Origin: FEN-1219 sp963744305
GTDB lineage: Bacteria > Pseudomonadota > Gammaproteobacteria > Steroidobacterales > Rariloculaceae
DNA length: 64,000 nt
Reading direction: 5' to 3'
NCBI GenBank assembly: GCA_963744305.1
Contig: CAVUTF010000021.1
Span: 62,001-126,000 of the forward strand
Below, one piece after another: positions 11,601-19,979 of this stretch. The notes beneath the pieces were generated by a model. It saw nothing but the letters and a program-made list of their open reading frames with translations, had not been told where the DNA came from and made no database searches. Position 1 is the stretch's first letter; every line of letters begins with the position of its first letter. The position numbers and the translations under genes were made by a program.

Positions 11601-13225
11601 TGACGAATTGTCCATCGCAGTTGACCTGCTCGATGTACGTGGACGGCGCGTTGGCGACTGAAGCCGCGGCCGAGGTCGAGCGCCACGTCGCGGAATGCCC
11701 GTCGTGCGCGGGGTTGATCGCGCAGCTCACCGCCGAAAGCCGCCTGCTGCGGCGCGTCCTCGCAAGTGCGGAAAGTCCCGTCTCGGCGCCTGCCCTCCCG
11801 CGTACGGCGGCGCTCGGACTTCTCGGCTTTGCGCTCGGCTCCTTGCTCGCGGCATGGCTCGCGACAACCGTTTGGCAGGACCTGCTCGGCGTCGTCCCGC
11901 GCGAGCTGGATTGGATCAATCCGCTCAACCTGGGCGGAGCCTTGGATTTGTTGGTTCGTTTAATTCTGTTCCTCGGACAAGGGGGTATCGCCATGATTGT
12001 CACTGCCACCTACACCGTCGGTGTCGCCGTCGCGCTCGCGCTCTTTGCCTTGCTTGCGTTTACGGCATTGAAGACACGTGGCGGCACGGCCGCGCTCTTG
12101 TCCGTGGCGCTCGCGATCCTCGCGCTGCCGTCGGGCGGACATGCGCTCGAAATCCGCCGTGATGCGTCACTCGTCAGCGTCGCCGCCGGCGAGACGGTCG
12201 ACGATACGCTCGTCGTGTTCAGCGAAAGTGTCTCGATCGAGGGCACTGTGAACGGCGACCTGATCGTGTTCACGCGCAGCGTGACCCTGCGCGGCACGGT
12301 AACGGGAGACGTCGTCGCGTTCGCCCAGAACGTGAACGTCGAGGGAAACGTCAACGGCAGCGTCTACGGTTTCGGACGATCCGTCGACCTTGCGGGCGGA
12401 GACGTCGCACGCAATCTCTTCGGTTTCGGCAGCGATGTCGTGGTGGGCACGGGCAGCAACGTCGGCGCCAACGCGGCGATGTTCGGGAACATCGTGGCCG
12501 TACGCGGCCGAGTCGGCAAAGACGTCCGCAGCTTCTCGAGCGAGCTCGAGATCAGCGGCGAGGTCGTGCGCAACGTGGATTCGTACGGAAGGCGTGTGCG
12601 GGTGCTCGATTCGGGGCGCATCGGCGGCAACCTCACGTCACACGTCGGCGACGCGAGCAACGTGCAGACTGCCTCCGGCGCCACGATCGGCGGCGCAACC
12701 GATATTCAAGTAACGGAGGAGCAGCAAGAGCGCGAGCGCAGCAAGTACCTCAGCGCCTCGTTCTACATTGGTCAGGCTATCCGGCTAGGCGCGGCATTCG
12801 TCGCTGGACTGGTGTTGTTTTGGCTGTTCCCGGCGCTGCTCACCCTGACGTTGGACTCCGGCATCCAAGCGGTGAAGCATGCAGGCATCGGCCTGATCAC
12901 TGCGATCGTCGTGCCGATCGTGAGTGTGATCGTTTGCTTCACGATCATCGGCATCCCGCTCGGGATTATCGGGATCCTGCTCTGGATCCTCGGACTCTAC
13001 TTCGCGAAGATCGTCGTGGCACTGTTGATCGGCCGTCGATTGTTCGCGGGGCAGACAGGTCAGCTGCCGCATCACGCCGCGCTGCTCGTCGTAGGCCTCG
13101 TCCTGATTCTGATCGCGGTGAACATTCCGTACGTCGGCGGGCTCGTGAACTTCCTGCTCACGATCCTGGGCCTCGGCCTGCTCGTGAGCCGGCCTATCGA
13201 TCGCTACCAGGGGCGCTTTGCGTGA
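11600..13225 (+). CDS. Zinc-finger anti-sigma domain fused to bactofilin-like beta-helix and C-terminal membrane domain
   Basis: About 541 residues in one intact frame. Residues 1-45 carry an HxxxCxxC anti-sigma zinc motif (H29, C33, C36) with extra Cys at 4 and 10. Hydrophobic stretches follow at about 70-92 and 115-160. About 170 residues then repeat short beta-strand units such as SVSIEGTVNGDLIVFTRSV, typical of bactofilin/polymer-forming cytoskeletal folds. The last 150 residues hold four or more membrane segments. ATG 11600 was preferred to GTG 11597 because GGAGG sits 7 nt upstream. Coupling to the sigma gene suggests the repeat domain senses an envelope state and the N-terminus sequesters sigma (inference). 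Confidence 0.85.
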   Translation: MTNCPSQLTCSMYVDGALATEAAAEVERHVAECPSCAGLIAQLTAESRLLRRVLASAESPVSAPALPRTAALGLLGFALGSLLAAWLATTVWQDLLGVVPRELDWINPLNLGGALDLLVRLILFLGQGGIAMIVTATYTVGVAVALALFALLAFTALKTRGGTAALLSVALAILALPSGGHALEIRRDASLVSVAAGETVDDTLVVFSESVSIEGTVNGDLIVFTRSVTLRGTVTGDVVAFAQNVNVEGNVNGSVYGFGRSVDLAGGDVARNLFGFGSDVVVGTGSNVGANAAMFGNIVAVRGRVGKDVRSFSSELEISGEVVRNVDSYGRRVRVLDSGRIGGNLTSHVGDASNVQTASGATIGGATDIQVTEEQQERERSKYLSASFYIGQAIRLGAAFVAGLVLFWLFPALLTLTLDSGIQAVKHAGIGLITAIVVPIVSVIVCFTIIGIPLGIIGILLWILGLYFAKIVVALLIGRRLFAGQTGQLPHHAALLVVGLVLILIAVNIPYVGGLVNFLLTILGLGLLVSRPIDRYQGRFA

Positions 13226-13248
13226 GGCGGCCCCGGGGGCGGACTGCC

Positions 13249-13839
13249 TCAGAGGGGCAGCCAGGTGAAGCCGTCGTCGCGGCGATAGTAAATGGCAACG
13301 GCTCTGCCGAAGAGCTCGCGTTGATCGATGAGGCCGAAGTAGCGGCCGTCGACGCTGTCGCCGCGATGATCGCCGAGCGCGAGCACCATGCCGGCCGGCA
13401 CGACGAGCTCGCCGATGTCTGGGCCGCCGCCGTCTCGAAGGTTCAGCAGCGCCGCTCGACCGCCGAAGCGCTCGAGCTCGCGATCGCCGAGCGGTGCGCC
13501 GTTGATCGTGAGCTGTCCGTCTCCAAGGTGCACGATGTCGCCGCCGACCGCGACGATGCGCTTGATCAGTCGCTTACCGTCCCGCGGCGAATCGAACACC
13601 GCGATGTCGCCGCGGAGGGGCGTGCGGCCGCCCAAGAGGTCGACCTTCGTCAGCGGAATGCGCAGGCCGTAAGCCGTCTTGTCCACCACGACGCGATCGC
13701 CGGGCAGCAGCGAGTATTCCATTGAGCCTGTCGGCACGTAATAGTGATCCGCGAGAGACGAGCGCGCGGCCGTGACGAGCGCGAGCACCATGAGCAGGGA
13801 GCCGAGCTCGGACTTCAACCACTTCTTGCGCGAGGTCAT
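13249..13839 (-). CDS. lepB: Signal peptidase I
   Basis: Inner-membrane serine protease that removes signal peptides of Sec/Tat substrates. At 196 residues it is compact, with a single N-terminal membrane segment (about residues 11-27). Box B holds the nucleophile in VPTGSMEYSLLPGDRV (S39), and the general-base lysine is K93 in KRLIKRIVAVGGD. Box E reads GDHRGDSVDGR instead of the usual GDNRxxSxDSR. The gene is intact and convergent with the anti-sigma fusion gene (23-nt gap). It may be an accessory signal peptidase, since main LepB proteins are often longer with two membrane segments. Confidence 0.92.
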   Translation of the reverse strand: MTSRKKWLKSELGSLLMVLALVTAARSSLADHYYVPTGSMEYSLLPGDRVVVDKTAYGLRIPLTKVDLLGGRTPLRGDIAVFDSPRDGKRLIKRIVAVGGDIVHLGDGQLTINGAPLGDRELERFGGRAALLNLRDGGGPDIGELVVPAGMVLALGDHRGDSVDGRYFGLIDQRELFGRAVAIYYRRDDGFTWLPL

Positions 13840-14057
13840 TGTCGTCTCCCGAAAATCCCTGTAGCTCCGCTACGCGACCGCAAAGGCTGATTCATCTATA
13901 TACCCAATCTCCCACGATCCTTCGGCTCGGACAGCCAAACCTCCGCCGGGTTCCGACCCCGCTCGCTAGCCGCGGGCTACTTCCAGAACATCCACCCCGA
14001 AAAGCGCTGACGCGATATTACGCTGCGCGCCCGCCGCCAAACCGGACCTAACGGCAT

Positions 14058-14726
14058 CTAGCTCAGATACCGTCCGAAGTGCTCGAGCGTTCGCCGCCAA
14101 GCGTCATTGGCCGCGTCCTGGCGGAAGGCGGCGGGACGCTCGTCGTTGAAGAATCCGTGCCCGGCACCGGGGTAGACCACGACGTCGGTCGGGCAGCCCC
14201 GACTGGTCTGAGCCTTTGCGAACGCCTGCGCGTCAGGCACGGAGAAGTACCCCTCGTCCTCGCCGAAGAAGATGAGCCCGGGCGCCGCGATTTTCTCGAC
14301 CGGCGCCGCACCGGCCGGCGGAAAACCGTAATACGCCACGTACGCATCGACCGCGGGATCGAGCGCGCTTATCAGCGTCAGCGCCCCGCCCATGCAGAAA
14401 CCGACCACGCCAATCGTCGTGCAGTCCTCGGCCTCCCGCAGATGACGGATGGCGCCGCTGATCTCTTTGGCGGCCTTGCCCCAATCGAGCCCCTGCATCA
14501 GGTGAGCGGCCTCGGCCTCCTCGACAGTCGACTTGCCGTGGTACAGGTCGGGTGCGAGCGCGGTATAGCCGAGCTCCGTGAGCCGCGTTGCAACTCGCTC
14601 GATGTGGGGCACGAGTCCCCACCACTCCTGGAGCACGATCAACCCGCGCTTGCTTCGGCCGGGGCGCGCCAAGAAGCCAGACGCGTCCCCCGCCGCCGAT
14701 GCGAATGTAACGTTGCTTCCGCTCAT
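14058..14726 (-). CDS. Dienelactone hydrolase family protein
   Basis: 222-residue alpha/beta hydrolase of the dienelactone hydrolase family. The nucleophile is a cysteine in GFCMGG, the histidine is in GAGHGFFND and the acid is probably in GEDEGYF. The Glu in LQEWWG matches the substrate-gating glutamate of the family. No signal peptide, so cytoplasmic. Such enzymes hydrolyse dienelactone in chlorocatechol breakdown, but many relatives act on other lactones or esters. No chlorocatechol genes are nearby, so the substrate is open. Confidence 0.9.
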   Translation of the reverse strand: MSGSNVTFASAAGDASGFLARPGRSKRGLIVLQEWWGLVPHIERVATRLTELGYTALAPDLYHGKSTVEEAEAAHLMQGLDWGKAAKEISGAIRHLREAEDCTTIGVVGFCMGGALTLISALDPAVDAYVAYYGFPPAGAAPVEKIAAPGLIFFGEDEGYFSVPDAQAFAKAQTSRGCPTDVVVYPGAGHGFFNDERPAAFRQDAANDAWRRTLEHFGRYLS

Positions 14727-14903
14727 GGCCGTTGCTCCTCAGTGTTTTGCGCAAAATCAGCTCGCCGAGCATTCCTCCGGATTCCACTTCGAGCGGTTCG
14801 GCTCGCCGGGAAAATGCATCGTGCGCAGTTCCATAGGCCGGACGGCGACTATCTGAACGTCACCGTGACCGTCGAGGATCGACGAGCGTCGGGGCAGTGT
14901 CAA

Positions 14904-14935
14904 CGAGGCGACGCGGGCACGCCCGCGTCGCCTCG
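14904..14935. terminator. Perfect GC-rich hairpin, candidate terminator
   Basis: Arms 14904-14918 and 14921-14935 are perfect inverted repeats of 15 bases with a tiny loop. They lie 26 nt beyond the stop of the CHRD gene on the minus strand. Neither side has a clear T-run, so this may be a weak or Rho-assisted terminator or a structural repeat. Confidence 0.45.
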
Positions 14936-14960
14936 ATTTGGCGTCGGCGCCTAGAGCTTC

Positions 14961-15497
14961 CTAATGGTGAACCTGACCGCGAATCTCGCCGCCGGGCGAA
15001 AGCGTGGAATGCACGTTCGCGTAGACGACGCCGATACGGATAGCTCTGACCAGCTCCGCGAACTCCATCGCCGCCACACCTTGGCCCGCAGGGCCGCCGC
15101 ACGTCCGCGGGCGTCCATGTGCCGCTGATCGTCCCTTCGCGCAGCGGACACGTTTGCGGCGCCGGAATCGCCGGCGGGCGGAGTTATTGGTGGATTGTTC
15201 GCGCACATCCACACGCTAATACCGCCGTTCGCGAGCGGCTGGCCGATGTGCAGATGCGCCTGCGTGACGTCGGCCTGCATCTGCTCATAAGTCAACGTCC
15301 ATTCGATTGTTTCTTCGTCCGCGGAGATGTCGGCGCGAAACCACGCGCGCCCAGCGCGTCAACACGACCGGCACTTCCTGCAAGCCGATCAAACGCGCCC
15401 AAATGCTCTTGGTGCTGTTGTGCGCAGTTGCCGATTGCGCGAGGACGATCGCGCCGCCGGCGATCGCTATCAGGCAGCCGAGATGCCAACGTTTCAT
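14961..15497 (-). CDS. CHRD-domain secreted protein, several frame breaks
   Basis: ATG at 15497 follows a GGGGGGA ribosome site and starts a signal peptide (MKRWHLGCLIAIAGGAIVLA) ending near AQSATA. CHRD features follow in three frames: LIGLQEVPVVLT, then QADVTQAHLHIGQPLANGG and SVWMCANNP, then IRIGVVYANVHSTLSPGGEIRGQVHH to the stop at 14961. Breaks fall near 15330 and in 15060-15160. CHRD domains occur in chordin and in many bacterial secreted proteins of unknown role. The intact ordered motifs suggest a sound gene damaged by sequencing indels. Confidence 0.75.
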
Positions 15498-15800
15498 AAA
15501 TTCCCCCCTGGGTAGGTGTGGTTGATCGAAGCCCGTGCTCTTTGGGCAAACCCGATAGAGCACTCCTTGGTTTTCTGTACCCTCTCCACGGTTGAAAGTT
15601 CAAGGCGGTCGAAGGCGGGAGCATCACAAAGAATTCTCTCCGTTCTGCATCGAAACTTCACACATTACATTCAAAGTATCGTCGCAAATGCGCCAGACGA
15701 CTGAGGGTTTTGCATTCGTCGGTCAAGAGAATGTCGTTTGCCGCGTCGGCGATGCGCGCTTAGCGTTGCTTCGTCTCCAAACATGCCCCAAGGAGGATTT
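15498..15800. other. Gene-free divergent spacer (303 bp)
   Basis: Upstream of both the CHRD gene (minus) and the secreted 177-residue protein (plus), and more AT-rich than its surroundings. It should hold both promoters. I see the AGGAGG ribosome site at 15791-15796 but no convincing -35/-10 pair, repeat or RNA gene. Confidence 0.4.
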
Positions 15801-16331
15801 ATGGAACGGAAGGGATCTGTGCTTTGTTGGTCAATGCTTGCGCTCATAGTCGCGGCGCCGCTCGCCGTACACGCAGAGGACAAGATCCGCTACGAGATGG
15901 CGTCCTATTCGGGCTGGCCTGGCGGCGAGGAGATTGCCGCGCGCGATTACGACGCGGCCATAGCCAAGGCTCGCCGCCACGCGTGGCTCGACGATACGAC
16001 GGCTCTCGTCGCGACGACCAATCTGTGCGTGGCGCACACGGTGAAGCGCGAGTTGCCCGCGGCCGCTGTCGCTTGCACGAAGGCGCTGTCGCTCGCGCGG
16101 CGAGTGGATGGTGGGACGCACGCAAGGCATCCCCGCGAGAGCGCAACGGCCAAGGCGTTGCTGAATCGCGGAGTGTTGCGCGCGGTAAGCGGCGACTCAC
16201 TCGGAGCAGCCAGCGACTTTCGCACGGCAGCCGGATTGCGAACGGCGCGCGACGCGGCCGTGCGCAACCTCGCGGCTCTCGAGGCTTCGCCGGCGCATCG
16301 TCTGGCGTTGGCCGACGCACCCGCCCAGTAG
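15801..16331 (+). CDS. Small secreted TPR-like hypothetical protein
   Basis: ATG at 15801 sits 4 nt after a strong AGGAGG; an upstream in-frame start lacks such a site. A signal peptide (LCWSMLALIVAAPLAVHAE) leads into about 150 helical residues with A-rich alpha-alpha repeats (YDAAIAKARRHAWLDDTTALVATTNLCVAH, then ATAKALLNRGVLRAVSGDSLGAASDFRTAA), reminiscent of two or three tetratricopeptide units. Two cysteines (NLC, VAC) could form a periplasmic disulfide. Intact and monocistronic, ended by a hairpin at 16351. Function unknown. Confidence 0.72.
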   Translation: MERKGSVLCWSMLALIVAAPLAVHAEDKIRYEMASYSGWPGGEEIAARDYDAAIAKARRHAWLDDTTALVATTNLCVAHTVKRELPAAAVACTKALSLARRVDGGTHARHPRESATAKALLNRGVLRAVSGDSLGAASDFRTAAGLRTARDAAVRNLAALEASPAHRLALADAPAQ

Positions 16332-16350
16332 TGCTCCAAGAAAGAGAATT

Positions 16351-16375
16351 GCGCCGGGGCGCGACGCCCCGGCGC
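16351..16375. terminator. GC-rich hairpin between converging genes
   Basis: Perfect 11-bp inverted repeat (16351-16361 with 16365-16375) around a CGA loop, 20 nt after the stop of the preceding plus-strand gene. It lacks a T-tract, so its strength as an intrinsic terminator is uncertain. Confidence 0.5.
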
Positions 16376-16383
16376 CGCGCCGT

Positions 16384-16530
16384 TCAGTGATTCGGATCGC
16401 TCTGCACCGGGCTATACCCGCGCGGCGACTCCGCCATCAACGCGAGAGAGTTGCCGTCGGGATCGCGAAACGCCGCAATCCACAAGTCGTAGGCTCCGGG
16501 GTGTCTTGAGCGACGCAGATCGTATTCGGC
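16384..16530 (-). pseudogene. C-terminal remnant of a VOC/glyoxalase-family protein
   Basis: The last 35 or so residues before the stop at 16384 (YDLWIAAFRDPDGNSLALM) match the metal-binding C-terminal strand of vicinal-oxygen-chelate proteins, usually DLWxAFFRDPDGNxLALM. Upstream sequence carries no other VOC part, and dsbA starts at 16647 on the other strand. Only a truncated 3' piece of a formerly about 120-residue gene remains. Unlike the frame-broken genes nearby, material is missing here, so this is probably a true deletion remnant. Confidence 0.6.
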
Positions 16531-16646
16531 GAGCCCCTGATTTACCCTCCCCCGCTCAGCCGAGCCCGCTGCGCTCGCATCGGTTCGCCGACCTGCGGTA
16601 GCATCTTTAAGCAACGAGCAGTGAACGACCGCGAAGGAGCAGCGAC

Positions 16647-17318
16647 ATGCCATCGAAGATAGGATTGACCCTCGCCACCATCACGGCGTTGGGCGCACTG
16701 AGCGCAACTGCGCAAACACCGGCGCCCGCGGCCAGCACCTTCGTCGAAGGCACGCACTATCAACGCATCACGCCGGCTCAGCCCACGATCGCGGACTCGG
16801 GCAAAGTCGAAGTCGCCGAGGTGTTCATGTACAGCTGTCCGGGCTGTTACGCATTCGAGCCGTACCTCACGAAGTGGCGGGCGACGCTACCGGACAACGT
16901 CACGTTCGTCCGGATTCCGGCGAGCTTCAATGCGATCGCGGCGCTGCACGCGCGCGCCTTTTACACGGCCGAAGCGCTCGGCAAGCTCGACGAGATCGAT
17001 GCGCCGTTCTTCGAGGAATTCCACCAGAAGGGCAACCGGCTCGATTCCGAGGAATCGCTCGCCGACTTTTTCGGCAGGTTCGGCGTCGACGAGCAAACTT
17101 TCAAGACGACGTTCAATTCCTTCGCGATGCATACCAAGGTGAAGCGCGCGGACGAGCTCATACGCCGCTATCGCGTGCCGAGTACCCCGAGCGTAGTGGT
17201 CAACGGTAAGTACCTCACGAACGGCCAAATGGCCGGCTCTTACGAAGGCTGGTTCCGAATCATCGATCAGCTCGCAGCAGAAGAGCAAAACGCGAAACAA
17301 GACGCCGCCGCGCGCTAG
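16647..17318 (+). CDS. dsbA: Thiol:disulfide interchange protein DsbA
   Basis: Periplasmic oxidase that introduces disulfides into exported proteins. Signal peptide (IGLTLATITALGALSATAQ), then a thioredoxin-like domain with the active site CPGC (C64-C67) in EVFMYSCPGCYAFEPYL, an inserted helical domain, and the cis-proline loop VPSTPSVVVNGKY. Most DsbA proteins have CPHC; here Gly replaces His, which should change the redox potential. Length (223) is normal. ATG follows GAAGGAG. DsbB is not in the window. Confidence 0.9.
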   Translation: MPSKIGLTLATITALGALSATAQTPAPAASTFVEGTHYQRITPAQPTIADSGKVEVAEVFMYSCPGCYAFEPYLTKWRATLPDNVTFVRIPASFNAIAALHARAFYTAEALGKLDEIDAPFFEEFHQKGNRLDSEESLADFFGRFGVDEQTFKTTFNSFAMHTKVKRADELIRRYRVPSTPSVVVNGKYLTNGQMAGSYEGWFRIIDQLAAEEQNAKQDAAAR

Positions 17319-17460
17319 ACGTCGCTTTCGTCATCGATTCCTCGCGTGTTGCGTGACAACCACGCGGCTCGCCGCACTGTCATAACACGCCCGACGCTGT
17401 CACAAACGGCGACGATGGCGCGGCCAACGTGATCCAGACACTTCCGCAGCAAAGTAGTCG

Positions 17461-18247
17461 ATGGGAGATTTCACACCCACTGTGACAACCGAAATCACAT
17501 TGTTGTGCCGTGCGCGTATCTGCGCCTGGCTCGCGGCAGCCGCGCTCGTCGCTGGCTGCGGTGCCAGTGGAGGTGACGACACGCGCGTGCAACTCACGCC
17601 GATGCCGGAGGGGTTGGCCGGTGTGTACGCCGGCGAGTTCCCATGCCTCAACTGCGAGGCGATCGCGGCGACACTGTGGCTGCGTGCCGGACGAGCGTTT
17701 CTTTCTGAAGCAAACGTATCGCGGCGGCGCGCCCGGCGCTTCCGGCGACGCCGTGGAGCTGAGCGACACGAGCGCCTACGCGATGGGCCGCTGGCTTTGG
17801 GACGAGCAGGCTGCACTGATCGTTCTCGATAGCCCAGGTCCGCAGCGGCGCCTGAGCCGTCTCGACGAGCAACGCTTGCAGTTGCAGCCGTCCTCCAAGG
17901 TAGAGCATTTGCTCACGCGCGATCCCGCCGTGCCCCCGTTCACCGACCGCGTGCGGATCGACGGCGAGAGCGCCATCGTCGACGGCAATGGGGTCTTCAA
18001 AGAATGTCTGAGCGGCCTAAGCTTGCCGATCGTGAAGAACAGCGCGTTTAGTGAGCTGCGGCGGCAGCATCGCACGCTGAATCCTTCCGGCAAGATCACG
18101 CGCACGGCAATCGAGGGGCGCTTGATCTTGGTGAACCTGAAGGACGTGGTAACCGAGATGCTGATCGTGGACCACGTGCTCAAGCTGCTGCCGGGTACCG
18201 GCTGCGAGCCGGAAGGCACGAGCGGCCTGCAGACCTCCGCCCTTTAG
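17461..18247 (+). CDS. NlpE-like outer-membrane lipoprotein, one frame break
   Basis: Lipobox LVAGC near residue 33 marks a lipoprotein, though the start is uncertain (ATG 17461 or TTG 17500). The NlpE N-terminal domain is recognised by GVYAGEFPCLNCEAIAATLWL, with the CxxC typical of copper-resistance/NlpE proteins. After a frame break near 17690 the reading continues (FFLKQTYRGGAPG) to the stop at 18247, and the later region probably holds further beta-strands. In E. coli NlpE signals surface contact and lipoprotein defects to Cpx; no Cpx genes are seen here. The stop overlaps the convergent gene by 4 nt. Confidence 0.78.
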
Positions 18248-19428
18248 CGATTACTCCGGGTCGCCCCCTCCACTTCCACTTTCGCCGGGTCGGGCTGCAC
18301 GAGAAACACGCGCCGCTCGAAGCGTTGCCCGGCCACCGGTACGCCCGGCTCGCCCTCTATGGGCGGGCCGCTGCGGAAACGTCGCATTACCGCGGCCGGG
18401 CCGGCATCGGCCTGCACCACGTAGTCCTGAGGCACAACGAACAGCTCCGGGGACGGCTCGCTGCGATCGACATTGATCAACCGATAAGTCGTCTCTCCGA
18501 ACCGCGGATCGACGCTACGGCGAAGCACGATCGCCTCGAGGTCCGGCGAAAACCACTGCTCGTTCACGATCTCGATCGGCAGCTCGTTGCCGATAGCTCC
18601 GGCGGGGATCGTGTGCGTCTGGCGCGTGCCGCGCGCCAGCACGCCCTCGAGCACCTGCTCGCCGAGATCCTCGGTCGCAGCCTCGCCCCCCGGGAACGCG
18701 GCAATCGCGCCGGCGCCCATCGCGGCACCGCGAATTGACATGACGCGCTGCGGCGGCAAAGCAATCGCCACGCGCTGACCAGGCCCTGCCGCCGAGCCCA
18801 CGCCTGGCGGCGGCAACGGGATCTCGAAGGGCTCGACCGCAATCGCTGCTCCGGCACCCGGCGGGGCGCCGGGGCCGACGCGCTCGTGGAACACGACGCC
18901 GGCTTCGGGGGATCCGATCTCACCTGAGGCGAGCGGTGCCGTCGCAAGCGTGAACGGCTTGATCTCGCGCGCTGTGCCTGTACCACTCTCGAGAAAATAG
19001 CTCACGTTCTTGACCGGATCGTTGATCGTCACGATCGTTGCGGGCTCGCCCGCGGCCTGCCAAACACCGACGCCGCCGAGCGTGTGCTCGCGGCGCGTGC
19101 GGCCTTGCGAGTCGCGATAAATGCGAGCGCGATTCGTGCTCGTGATGCGGTTGCCGTCGGCAAGGGCCTGCGTGGACTCGGTAACCGAATCCGCGGAGTA
19201 CGGCTTGCCGACGACGACCTCTCCCATCACGCTGCCTTCCGCCCGGATGAAGTCGACGGTTCCGCCTAGCGGCATCACCGGCGCCGCACCATTCGCGACG
19301 AAGAACAGCGTATCGCTCTGCGGCGGCTCGGCCGGGTCTTGCGCGAAACCGGCCGCGAGCGGCAAGAGCGCGGCAGCTGCCGCGAGGGCAATCGCGCGTG
19401 CAGGCGTGCTGGGTAAATTCCTGGTCAT
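18244..19428 (-). CDS. Secreted protein of unknown function, third gene of an ECF sigma operon
   Basis: 394 residues with a signal peptide (ARAIALAAAAALLPLAAGFAQ). The N-terminal part has a recognisable but unnamed signature: SADSVTESTQALADGNRI followed by ARIYRDSQGRTRRE. A Pro/Gly/Ala-rich middle (about residues 180-250) leads to a C-terminal half containing LPIEIVNEQWFSPDLEAIVL. I have seen the N-terminal pattern in secreted proteins of Acidobacteria-like and proteobacterial genomes, without a known role. It starts 14 nt after the anti-sigma gene with GGAG, so it belongs to that operon and may be an extracytoplasmic sensor or target. Confidence 0.72.
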   Translation of the reverse strand: MTRNLPSTPARAIALAAAAALLPLAAGFAQDPAEPPQSDTLFFVANGAAPVMPLGGTVDFIRAEGSVMGEVVVGKPYSADSVTESTQALADGNRITSTNRARIYRDSQGRTRREHTLGGVGVWQAAGEPATIVTINDPVKNVSYFLESGTGTAREIKPFTLATAPLASGEIGSPEAGVVFHERVGPGAPPGAGAAIAVEPFEIPLPPPGVGSAAGPGQRVAIALPPQRVMSIRGAAMGAGAIAAFPGGEAATEDLGEQVLEGVLARGTRQTHTIPAGAIGNELPIEIVNEQWFSPDLEAIVLRRSVDPRFGETTYRLINVDRSEPSPELFVVPQDYVVQADAGPAAVMRRFRSGPPIEGEPGVPVAGQRFERRVFLVQPDPAKVEVEGATRSNR

Positions 19429-19442
19429 TTTGAATACTCCGT

Positions 19443-19979
19443 CTATCGTGCAGTCGTGGAAACGAGCAGCGTGTCTTCGGCATCGAATCGAATACCGCGT
19501 GCCAAACCGTCCTCGCCGAGCAGCAGGTCCGCTTCGATCATGCCATCGAGCTCGGCACCCGCGCCCATCGCGAGTGACGCGAGCGGAATTCGCACGCGAA
19601 CGACGCTGTACGAGCCCGTCGGCGAGACGCCGGGCGAGTACAGCAAAGGTTGAAACGCGCTAGGAACCGCCGCGACTGCGGCCGGCGCTGGTTGCGCGAC
19701 GAACGTAGGTTGCTCGTCGCGGCCGGCTTGTGTGAGCAGCACGAGCCCGCCAGTGACGACGCTCACTACGAGAGCGGCCGCGGACGCGATGAGCGGCACC
19801 CGCCGCCAACGGAATCCAGGTCGCGCGACCGGCCGCGCGAAGCGCCGCGCACGGAACGCACTGCGCAACGCGCGTTCGTCCACGGGCGGCACAGGAGCCG
19901 CACGCAGCGCCGTGCCGAGCTCGCGCAGCTCTGCGTCAAGGTTGCGGCGCGCAGAGATGTCGTCGGCTTCGCTGGTCAT
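19443..19979 (-). CDS. Putative membrane anti-sigma factor without zinc motif
   Basis: 178 residues. A helical N-terminus (LDAELRELGTALRAAPVPPVDERALRSAF) precedes one membrane segment (about residues 56-78) and a periplasmic domain of about 100 residues. No HxxxCxxC motif is present, so if it binds sigma it does so by a zinc-independent domain. Its ATG overlaps the sigma factor's TGA (ATGA), which strongly suggests a regulator pair. Function is inferred from position and topology rather than from homology. Confidence 0.68.
   Translation of the reverse strand: MTSEADDISARRNLDAELRELGTALRAAPVPPVDERALRSAFRARRFARPVARPGFRWRRVPLIASAAALVVSVVTGGLVLLTQAGRDEQPTFVAQPAPAAVAAVPSAFQPLLYSPGVSPTGSYSVVRVRIPLASLAMGAGAELDGMIEADLLLGEDGLARGIRFDAEDTLLVSTTAR

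Noticed and set aside
13840..14057. Small plus-strand gene between lepB and the dienelactone hydrolase gene
   Set aside because: Composition is not protein-like, no ribosome site, and it matches nothing I recognise.
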